A program made the translations under genes and the position numbers. Under the pieces are notes generated by a model. It was not told the DNA's origin. It ran no database searches and was given only the letters and a program-made list of their open reading frames with translations. Shown here piece by piece: positions 56,246 through 64,000 of a stretch of DNA of 64,000 nt; the first letter of the stretch is position 1, and each line of letters begins with the position of its first letter. Origin of the DNA: Neoscytalidium dimidiatum (lineage: Eukaryota > Ascomycota > Dothideomycetes > Botryosphaeriales > Botryosphaeriaceae); NCBI GenBank assembly GCA_037367355.1, contig CM074701.1, positions 434,001 to 498,000 of the forward strand. The letters run 5' to 3'.

Positions 56246-57678
56246 ATGGCTTCTCGCACTGCTTCCAGGGCCCTCCGTGCCTCCGCCAGGCAATTGGCCA
56301 CTCCCGCTGTCCAGCGCCGCACCTTCGTCTCTGCCCTCAATGCTGCGACGAAGGGCGCCGTTGCTGCCGCTCCCCGCGCCGCTGTGGCCATGCCCAAGCA
56401 GCAGACCCGCGGCCTGAAGACCATTGACTTCGCTGGCACCAAGGAAGTTGTCTACGGTGCGCATGCTCAGTTCCGCACACGCCTTCGACCGACTACTGAC
56501 ACGTAGCTTCCAGAGCGCGACGACTGGCCGAGGGAGAAGCTCCACGTGAGTCATTGTAGCATTCCAGAGCGCTACTCACCTGCTAACATGCTCGACAGGA
56601 CTACTTCAAGAACGACACGCTCGCTCTCATCGGCTACGGCTCGCAGGGTCACGGTCAGGGTCTCAACCTCCGTGACAACGGCCTGAACGTCATCATTGGA
56701 GTGCGCAAGAACGGTGCCTCGTGGAAGGAGGCCGAGCAGGATGGCTGGGTCCCCGGCAAGAACCTGTTCGAGGTCGATGAGGCCATCTCTCGCGGTACCA
56801 TCATCATGAACCTGCTTTCCGATGCCGCTCAATCCGAGACCTGGCCCCACATCAAGCCCCAGCTCACCAAGGGCAAGGTAAGCTGCTCTCGCAAGATGCT
56901 TGCGCAACTCTGACTGACCGGCTGTTCAGACCCTCTACTTCTCGCATGGCTTCTCCCCCGTTTTCAAGGATCTCACCAAGGTCGATGTCCCCAAGGACAT
57001 TGATGTCATCCTCGTCGCCCCCAAGGGCTCCGGCCGCACCGTCCGCTCCCTCTTCAAGGAGGGCCGTGGTATCAACTCCTCCATCGCTGTCTACCAGGAC
57101 GTTACTGGCAAGGCTGAGGAGAAGGCCATTGCTCTTGGTGTTGCTGTCGGCTCTGGTTACCTCTACAAGACTACCTTCGAGAAGGAGGTCTACTCCGACC
57201 TGTACGGTGAGCGTGGCTGCCTGATGGGCGGTATCCACGGCATGTTCCTCGCTCAGTACGAGGTTCTCCGTGAGCGTGGTCACAGCCCCAGCGAAGCTTT
57301 CAACGAGACCGTTGAGGAGGCTACCCAGAGCTTGTACCCGCTCATTGGCGCTAACGGCATGGACTACATGTACGCCGCCTGCTCCACTACCGCGCGCCGT
57401 GGTGCCATCGACTGGAGCAAGAGGTTCCAGGAGGCCCTCAAGCCGGTCTTCAACGAGCTGTACGATTCCGTCGCCAATGGCAGCGAGACCAAGAGGTCGC
57501 TTGAGTATAACAGCCGCCCCGACTACCGCGAGCTCTACGAGAAGGAGATGGAGGAGATCCGCAACCTTGAGATCTGGAGGGCTGGCAAGGCTGTCCGGTA
57601 AGCAACGCACTCACCTTTGTTAGCACGAAACATGGATCTAACAGACCTTCCAGCTCTCTCCGCCCTGAGAACAACTAA
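56246..57678 (+). CDS. ilv5: Ketol-acid reductoisomerase, mitochondrial
   Basis: Exons 56246-56456, 56514-56545, 56599-56877, 56930-57597 and 57654-57678 give 404 residues. The N-terminus (MASRTASRALRASARQLA) is a mitochondrial targeting peptide. LALIGYGSQGHGQGLNLRDNG is the NADPH-binding loop. PKGSGRTVRSLF, YSDLYGERGCLMGGIHGMFLA and YMYAACSTTARRGAIDW form the magnesium/substrate site region. It converts acetolactate and acetohydroxybutyrate to the dihydroxy acids of valine and isoleucine synthesis. The 32 bp second and 25 bp last exons (SLRPENN) are needed to keep the frame and are both preceded by proper acceptors. In fungi the protein also associates with mitochondrial DNA nucleoids, which is family knowledge only. 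Confidence 0.96.
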
Positions 57679-59588
57679 ACGAGCTTCTGCAGTCCTGTAT
57701 GACGTATGGAGATGGACGCGGATCGAGGCTGGGCCGATCGATACAGGCATGTATGACAAGCGCTGATCCGGGAGCCTTTTAACTACATTGGGCGCGGCTT
57801 TTTGGCGGGATTATGTATTTCAGGTTTCTTATGGGGATCAAAAGTAAATCACTTGAATGGGGGTTTGGAATGCAAGGCTTTTTCAGCGTAAAGTTTGTCG
57901 TCAGAGACGTCCACCTCTCGAAGTGGACTGATCAATCCCAGGCCATGAGACCTTTGCCTGACAGAGTATTTACGGCCTACACGCGAGAATTGGGCTTTAC
58001 CTGGTGTTCCCCCGCTCCAGTGTCAACTGAGTTCCGGAATCTGCTGTAATTTGTGGGTCTAATGCCCCGTCGTTACAGCTAACTCCATTAATAGGCAGGC
58101 GCAATGCCCGTATCGTCATGTGTTAGGACTGGTTTGCAGCTTTCATCCTAGAGTTCGCCATTGGCCATCCTGGTCGAACTTTATCATGCGGAGAATTGAC
58201 ATCAATGGATTGCCGAGTCCCTGTTGGACATATTGTGCGGTAGTTGAGTCAGTCGCTTAGCTTGCATAGCAAGGCTGAGTGGATAGCGCCGTCGCCGAGG
58301 TCGTCTCAGAAGGCTGGGTACATGTAACAAGGCGCAGATGCTTGCAAGTGGCCGGGGTGCTTGACACCGACCCATGAGGGCGATCGCAGCTCTAGTCCCT
58401 AACAACGTTCATCGAGCCCTAATCTCCACCGCTGGTCAGGCTCTGCCTTTTCCTCGCCCTTCCCCGGCCTTGCGAAGCACCAGCAGGGTGCTACCCCAAG
58501 GAAAGCTTCCTTTTTGGCGACACCGTTCGATCGGTCGTGGGCGGTGTTCGTCCGCAGCAACAGCCCCTGCTGGCACGGACTGTCGGTGGAGGCTGTGATT
58601 GGGCTGGCTCTTTGACTCACGCACGCCATGTCCCACTAGCGCTGACGCCGGAGGTCCGCAGGATGCGGAGCTGAGGAGATTGTGGCCGCTCCGAACGCCG
58701 AGGGTGGCCCTTTTGAGCCCGGTGTTCTGCTTACCTCAAGACATAGTTACATTACCTCCCAGGCCATCTTCAACACTTCAACCATAGCATACTATGGATC
58801 TCGTGCGGCAAGGGCATCTCAGCTCAGAGATAAGTGGAGTCATGAAACTTTTGTCTCCAGTAAATGTTAATCCAATGGACTCTGACAAGCTCCTAAAATT
58901 ACCGATACTACTGGGCAAGTGTGCACACAGTGCCCGCTGCATACTCTAGCGGAGCTCTATGGCAGCAAAGAGTTCGTATGGAGGCGTGCCCAACTATTCG
59001 AAACTCCTGACACTTGGGAGTATATATATCGTCTACAGTGCTATCCTTTTTGCCCAAATCCGTCTGTGCATTCTTGCTGTTGCCAGGCTGAGGAGGTATC
59101 GCTGCGTACCAGTCTAATCTTGAATTGGCTGGTAAATTTCTCACTACGACCCAGCTCAGAACGGACCCCACCGGCAGACGCACGACCGCAACGGCCACCA
59201 CTTTTACGGATCTGGCGCCCCAGAGGCTAGCCGCAACAGGACACCGCAGCGCCCCGACACCGTAGGCAGAAACGTACGTAGAGTTGAAACCGGCATTCAG
59301 CAACTCCATATCAGCTTGCGGTATCCTCAGGCGCAGTGAGCCTCTTCCCACTCCTTTCCTCCTCTTTCGCGAGACGCCAAAAGCCCATCGTTGCGACTAC
59401 CGCGACGCGGCCCCCTCGCTCCCATACCTAACGCCGCGGACTGATTTCCCCATCAGCCGCTCTCACCACCCTACAATAAAACCTAATCCCTCACTCGGCA
59501 CTCTACCAACTCCACTGGCGTGGAGTCTTTGATAGCAACCACGCATTTCTGTTCCCAATCCGTTCCCATTTCTTCCACTCCTGTCATC
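57679..59588. other. Long intergenic region upstream of a regulator-like gene
   Basis: About 1.9 kb with no supported gene. Part of it is probably a long promoter and leader; the last 200 bp are C/T-rich with CACC and ACAATAAAACC stretches. The reading frame of the downstream gene is open a little upstream of its ATG. Confidence 0.5.
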
Positions 59589-61976
59589 ATGAAGGCCTTC
59601 CGTATCTCACGTGCTCCCTCTGCCACGGGAGAGGCTACCCATGACGCTTTCGCCAAACTTGTCTTCGAGCCCCCGCTCGAGTCCGATGAACTTTTCGACG
59701 CCTTGAGAGAGGCTTACCCGTCAATTAAGACGCATACCGAGAGAAAGAAGCAGGCTGTTCTGGAATTCCTCATGGAGGAGCGCCAGGCTATCGAACAAGA
59801 GATCACCGCCTTTGTCCAGCAAACCGGGACTCCCGCTCCTCCACCTGATGTCTCTTATTCAGCAAGACCGTCTCCTGCATTCTCCGCAACGTCTAGCCTC
59901 GACCTCCGCAAGTTCTCAACCTCGAATTCGACGTCCTCAAGCTCGTCCACTCGTAGCGCTGGTTCCAGCCCCGAGACCCTGTCCCTGAAAGACATGACCT
60001 CGGTCTGGACTGCCGCGGGTCACGGAAAGCCCAAGATCCACACCCGGAGATCCATGACGACCAAGGAGAAGGAGGAGTACCGGCGGAGACGGCAGATGAA
60101 GGCATGCAAAGAGTGCCGATCTCGGAAGCGGAAGTGTAATCACGACCCTTCTAGTGCCTCGTCTGCCGTCTCCCCGCACGCTGATGCGAAAGTGAAGAAG
60201 CGCACGTCTACAGCCGCTCCTTCAAATCCGCATTCTCAACAATCCTTTCTGAGTAAAGAGTTCGATAATGCCTTTCTTGCCGACTCCTTCTCCACCGACA
60301 GCCCGATGGACTTTCTAGACTTCTCCCCCGCCACAGGAACTGATGGTTCATTCGACGATTTCCTCCTGCTCCCACAAGACGACTTCTCCTCGATCGACTT
60401 CTCCACGGATCCTCTTTTCCAGCCTGTTCCTCAAGCCTTCGCCTATGATCCATACGTCCAGCTACAATCACAGCACCTGAATGCTCCATCTGCTGGCTCC
60501 AGATCTCCAACTTCCACACATCGGTCGTCTGGAATGTCAAGATCGGGCTCCAATCCAGTCGCCTTCGACACATCGCACAGCTGGAGTTTTGATATGGAGC
60601 CACTAATCGATCTCTCAAGTGATCAAGTGCGGCACACGTCATTCGCATCACGCACAACGGACGCGAAGCAAGCTGGCCTAGCCGGTGGCCTATCACCAAC
60701 CTCTCAACCATCACCAGCCACGCAATCATCTCTACAACCATACGCATCACCGGGAGAACTGCAGTTACTCTCTTCTGATGGTGTAGCGGCGGCGAGCCCA
60801 GGTCTAGTGAGACGCACTCAAGCGGCCCTCAACTTAATTGAGGGCCCATCAAGTCAAGCCCAGTCCAGCGGCAAGATCAGCCGGGAATCAAGGCGGTCGG
60901 CTACTGATAGCACGACTGCCACGCACACACTGAACGCTCACACCGCGGTTGACCTACCGGGAGATGCTGACGTTTTACTACACTCGGAGGCATGGTTCAA
61001 TGATGGAAGAAGCCACAACGATGCTCGCCGCGACGGCATGGTGCTTGGAACAGATCCAAGCGCTGGCGCACGCTTTGGAGAGCATGGCGGCTCCCTTTTA
61101 CGCCGCCTGCCCGCTGATAGCAGGAAAGCCAATGTGGCCCACTACTTCCTACCCGAATCCTACGGCGATCGCACCCCGGCCGGACGTCTTGCCGGCTGGG
61201 AAGCCGAAACCCATAGCCGTGAAGCACCACTTTCCTCGAGAAACCCAACATCAACCAATGACCCCACCTCACTTCCAGCGGGCGCATCAACAACGCGTCC
61301 AGTTACAACTCCCTTGAGACGTCGCAGGAGCGTTCTCTCTCAAGCTTCCCAAGTCATTTCTGAGGAGCATCACGCGGCCAACGACCAACGTCTTCGCCGC
61401 ACTCAGTCTAGTGTTACTTCGGCAACAAACACTCTTGCACCAGTGATCCATGCAGTCTCTGACTCCGCTGCCGAGAGGGCACTTGCCACCAGCAGGAGTT
61501 GCAAGGGCATGAACCCTGATCGAACCGTTAAACCCAATAACGAACGGGTTGGCGAGCCATTAATCCATGGTGGACTACTCGCAAAGGATGCTCTCGTGGT
61601 TCACACTCGTCCCAGCTCCCCGCGCGACGCTTCCTGCGCTGACGCTGATGTCACGCGCCGCTCGTCCCTCGATTCGGCAGTGGACCTCTCCGGCCTCGTC
61701 TTCACGCTGGCGTCTTTCGTTTCGACGGTTATCGCCTCTGCCATGTCGACGTTGTTCTACCTCTCTAGCACGAGCCATGTATCAGGCAACGAAAGCTGCC
61801 CTGCGAAACGCTCATCTCTTCGCGACGCGTTGTCCTCATCACTGATGCAATATTCATCACAAGCATTGGCGCTTGCCGACCGCTCAGGGCTGGTGAAGGC
61901 GAGGACTTCGAACGTACGGAGGATGGTGCATACTAATTCCTTGCGCGCACCAAGCCACAGCTTCGCGCTGGTGTAG
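59589..61976 (+). CDS. Large Ser-rich regulator-like protein with half zinc cluster and C-terminal membrane segment
   Basis: An intronless open frame of 795 residues from MKAFRISRAPS. At 1-75 there is a helical block with EPPLESDELFDALREAYPSI and KKQAVLEFLMEERQAIE. At about 170-184 lies MKACKECRSRKRKCNH, after a basic EEYRRRRQ. This resembles the first half of a Zn2Cys6 cluster (C-x2-C-x6-C) but no second set of three Cys follows. Acidic/hydrophobic stretches (PMDFLDFSPATG, FDDFLLLPQDDFSS) resemble activation domains. The rest is Ser/Thr/Pro-rich. Near 699-724 a hydrophobic run (LSGLVFTLASFVSTVIAS, then AMSTLFYL) could span a membrane. A DNA-binding role is inferred; I know no named family. 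Confidence 0.65.
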   Translation: MKAFRISRAPSATGEATHDAFAKLVFEPPLESDELFDALREAYPSIKTHTERKKQAVLEFLMEERQAIEQEITAFVQQTGTPAPPPDVSYSARPSPAFSATSSLDLRKFSTSNSTSSSSSTRSAGSSPETLSLKDMTSVWTAAGHGKPKIHTRRSMTTKEKEEYRRRRQMKACKECRSRKRKCNHDPSSASSAVSPHADAKVKKRTSTAAPSNPHSQQSFLSKEFDNAFLADSFSTDSPMDFLDFSPATGTDGSFDDFLLLPQDDFSSIDFSTDPLFQPVPQAFAYDPYVQLQSQHLNAPSAGSRSPTSTHRSSGMSRSGSNPVAFDTSHSWSFDMEPLIDLSSDQVRHTSFASRTTDAKQAGLAGGLSPTSQPSPATQSSLQPYASPGELQLLSSDGVAAASPGLVRRTQAALNLIEGPSSQAQSSGKISRESRRSATDSTTATHTLNAHTAVDLPGDADVLLHSEAWFNDGRSHNDARRDGMVLGTDPSAGARFGEHGGSLLRRLPADSRKANVAHYFLPESYGDRTPAGRLAGWEAETHSREAPLSSRNPTSTNDPTSLPAGASTTRPVTTPLRRRRSVLSQASQVISEEHHAANDQRLRRTQSSVTSATNTLAPVIHAVSDSAAERALATSRSCKGMNPDRTVKPNNERVGEPLIHGGLLAKDALVVHTRPSSPRDASCADADVTRRSSLDSAVDLSGLVFTLASFVSTVIASAMSTLFYLSSTSHVSGNESCPAKRSSLRDALSSSLMQYSSQALALADRSGLVKARTSNVRRMVHTNSLRAPSHSFALV

Positions 61977-62774
61977 TGCTTTCTTCTTATCGAGCGTTCC
62001 AGCACTCGGAGTTTTTTGGATGATGTTATGGTTCATACTAATTTTCGAATTGTTTTCCTGGCCGGGCGTTTGGTGTTTGCGCGTACGAGAGGAAAAGGAC
62101 GTGTATATACGTTGATCACTTCTGGGGTTTGAGAGAAGTGACGCGGTTACCGTGATACCTGGTTGTGGGTGTGGGTGCGGAATTGATGGGATCATTATTC
62201 ACGACGTGGCATGTGATGATCGTGCTTGTATATTTCTCTATATGCTTCAGTGCCGCGTACTGTTTCGAAATAGTGATATTCATGATTGTTGACAGAATGC
62301 GTTTAATGTTCTATCAATATACGACATTTGTCTATCAGAGATGATTGCTAAATCAAGAAGAGTAATCACCAGAGTCACCATCGAGGGAATGAAAGGTTAC
62401 ACGAGGCAGCTGAGAACATGTCATTGGCCAAGGGACGAGCGGTGGCTATTACGGGGCAAAATACGGTAGAAGTTACTTATCATCTTATCGTCTTCCATTC
62501 ATAGTCTGAAGGCCACTCCATCTTCTTGCGAACGAGACTCATGCTAAGCCTTTACTCTATGAACATCTTCCCCAGGCATGCTGTTGATCAAACAACTACA
62601 TGTGTCTCCGTATTCCAAGTACTTTCTATACGGACACCTCGCCGTGTCCGAGTCTTTGAGCTCTGGGCCAGGTGTTGCGCGTCTGGGGATGTAACAGCAC
62701 GGTCTGCTCTATCTCATGCTATTGTGAATTGGGCAAGGCGATATCGATTCGGACAATCCAGAGTCCGGCGCAGC
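61977..62774. other. Convergent intergenic
   Basis: 3' regions of the regulator-like gene and of the leftward MIM2-like gene. No gene supported. Confidence 0.55.
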
Positions 62775-63158
62775 CTATAAAGAGGCAGCAGCCTCGACGG
62801 CTCCGGCCGCCTTGAAGAGAGGAGCATTCGTGATTTGAACTTCGACAGGATATTTCCACTCCATAAACTTGGCCCATCCTATATCACCTGCGGTTAGAGT
62901 GACTCCGCAGAGCTTGTTTCATCCGAGCAACGTACCCCAATATGCACATTTCCGGCCGAAGTACTTGCCAAGGTAAGGGACGACGACCATTGTCAGCAGC
63001 AGCTCGAGCTGTTGCAAGCTCTCGCGCCACTCACGCTCGGCCTCATTCTCGTCATAGTCAAGGCTTTCCGTGGTTGCTTCTGAGGGGAGCGAGTCAACAT
63101 CGTCGTCGGACGAGTTCGAGGGCGGGACGACGAAGGACGTAGAGTCGGTGATGGACAT
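62775..63158 (-). CDS. MIM2-like mitochondrial outer-membrane import protein
   Basis: Exons 62936-63158 and 62775-62878 (minus) give 108 residues. An acidic Ser/Asp-rich head (SDDDVDSLPSEATTESLDYDE) leads to EREWRESLQQLELLLTMVVV, then PYLGKYFGRKCAYWGWAKFM and a short tail ending in AVEAAASL. A single hydrophobic segment after an acidic head, with GKYxGRK next to it, fits the Mim2 family. Mim2 works with Mim1 to insert alpha-helical proteins into the outer mitochondrial membrane. The assignment is from pattern memory and is not certain. The acceptor at 62879-62880 is preferred because it yields YWGWAKFMEW. An alternative acceptor nine bases upstream in the transcript (cgcag) would add three residues. 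Confidence 0.55.
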
Positions 63159-63593
63159 GGCGGGCGGGAGGTCGAGGCTAGCTAGCGTACACTGGTCGGC
63201 CCATTAAGAAGGCCACGTCGAGGATGCGGCGGAGGTGGAGGTGCAGCGAGTGGGACTGGAGGGCAGGCTGTTGGCGGAGAATGGCGGAGAGTGGAGTAGT
63301 AACTGCGACGCGCTGGGGCAGGCACGCACGGCAGCAGCACGGCGGTTTCGTTGACGTAGCGGGGAGAGGCTGCGACGGCAGGCCCGGGTGATTCGCGGCC
63401 AAACCTGGGCTTGGCGAGCGCGCAGCGTCGGTTCCAGTTTTTGTTCGAACAGTCATTGTCTGAGCGCCGCAGTGGGTGACTGGCACGACAAAAGCACTGC
63501 TAGCTCCGAACCTCACTCCCTCCCCGCCACACCTGAACTCCACCGCCCGCAGGCCCGTAAACAATCCTAGCAGCCCCTGCGACTCTAGCAATC
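63159..63593. promoter_or_regulatory. 435 bp divergent promoter, MIM2-like / eIF2-beta
   Basis: The two starts at 63158 (minus) and 63594 (plus) face away from each other. No TATA box is obvious; the region is GC-rich. Confidence 0.55.
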
Positions 63594-64000
63594 ATGGCGG
63601 ATACCGAAGTACGTGCCTCCCCCCATCATACCTTGTGTCTTCCCAACTGTTTTTAGAGCCTGCGTGCCCCTCTGCCCGATGACGTCCGCGTCTCTAACGG
63701 TGTGTGGTGTGCGCGCAGGTTCAACGTCAACCCCCGCCCGCCGACGAGCGCAAGCCGCGCAAGTCCGTGGCCTTTGCTGATGGCGCCCAGATTGTCGACA
63801 GCGATGGCAACGTCAAGGACATCAACGGCACCGGCGAGAACAACACGGCCGAGAGCCATGCCAACGACGCTGACAAGGCCGTTGATGAGGTGACGGACAT
63901 GTTCAGCAACCTGGCCAAGAAGAAGAAGAAGAAGTCGTCCAAGACTAAGGAGGGCGGCGACGACGAGGCCCCCGCCGCCGACGGCGAATTCGATCCCTCG
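63594..64000 (+). CDS. Translation initiation factor eIF2 beta subunit, 5' part
   Basis: Exons 63594-63608 (MADTE, 15 bp) and 63719 to beyond the window edge. After a 110 bp intron the protein continues VQRQPPPADERKPRKSVAF, and later DEVTDMFSNLAKKKKKKSSK. The poly-lysine block is the K-box by which eIF2-beta binds eIF5 and eIF2B. The PRKSVAF and DMFxxLAKKKKKK pattern is typical of fungal eIF2-beta N-termini. The core and zinc-finger domains lie outside the window. The subunit forms part of the ternary complex that carries initiator tRNA. Confidence 0.85.

Noticed and set aside
57813..58049. 78-codon plus-strand frame after KARI
   Set aside because: Short, in 3' flanking DNA, no start context, no similarity.
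59520..59588. Upstream extension of the regulator-like protein to a GTG at 59520
   Set aside because: Non-ATG start with no support; the ATG at 59589 has an acceptable context and begins the structured N-terminal block.
1..64000. CRISPR arrays, tRNA/rRNA genes, prokaryotic operons, intact transposons
   Set aside because: None seen by eye: no spaced repeats of CRISPR type, no cloverleaf with a convincing B box, and intron-rich fungal genes throughout. A tRNAscan or repeat search would be needed to exclude diverged cases.

Overview
The window is nuclear DNA of a filamentous ascomycete (Pezizomycotina, probably Sordariomycetes). The evidence is the many short GT-AG introns (mostly 50-75 bp), in-frame splice phases, CTAAC/CTAAT-like branch sites, and typical fungal genes: class III chitin synthase, RTA1-like protein, fungal NBR1 with four ZZ fingers, mitochondrial ketol-acid reductoisomerase, bicupin oxalate decarboxylase, and small secreted cysteine proteins. 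Genes lie on both strands without operons. I rebuilt about 26 gene models by hand; exon coordinates are given in each entry, and for almost all of them the exon lengths sum to a whole number of codons.

Layout. 0-1 kb: 5' part of a MetE-like methyltransferase running off the left edge. 1-4 kb: decayed DNA with an alcohol-dehydrogenase (MDR) pseudogene and a small secreted-protein-like remnant. 4-7.3 kb: metallo-beta-lactamase-fold protein, then a gene-poor stretch with a perfect 26-unit CTT repeat. 7.3-18.7 kb: dense block with AA1-like secreted protein, Erv25, BTB protein, HAD phosphatase, NBR1 autophagy receptor and membrane-anchored prolyl 4-hydroxylase. 19.7-21.1 kb: secreted GDSL esterase. 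21.1-24.2 kb: gene desert. 24.2-33.5 kb: six-cysteine secreted protein, two related F-box genes, a DUF4743-Nudix protein, a two-repeat lysine-rich protein and a TIP30-like protein. 35-37 kb: divergent mS35/ALG13 pair. 38.7-46.7 kb: oxalate decarboxylase, RTA1-like protein, a broken NmrA-like gene, serine racemase/threonine dehydratase and RIB7. 48.5-51.4 kb: class III chitin synthase. 53-57.7 kb: DUF218 protein, UBC12 and ketol-acid reductoisomerase. 59.6-62 kb: a large intronless regulator-like protein. 62.8-64 kb: divergent MIM2-like gene and the 5' end of eIF2-beta.

Most genes are unrelated housekeeping or accessory genes. Themes that recur are the secretory pathway and cell wall (Erv25, Alg13, chitin synthase, prolyl hydroxylase), mitochondria (mS35, Ilv5, Mim2-like), protein turnover and modifiers (NBR1, Ubc12, F-box and BTB adaptors), and secreted proteins (AA1-like, GDSL, oxalate decarboxylase, six-Cys protein). 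I see no biosynthetic gene cluster, CRISPR array, tRNA or rRNA gene, or intact transposon. The most unusual items are a Nudix protein that has lost both catalytic glutamates of its REUXEE core, a putative DNA-binding protein with half a zinc cluster and a predicted membrane segment near its C-terminus, a double-lesion NmrA-like gene, and a frame break in a G10 run of an F-box gene.
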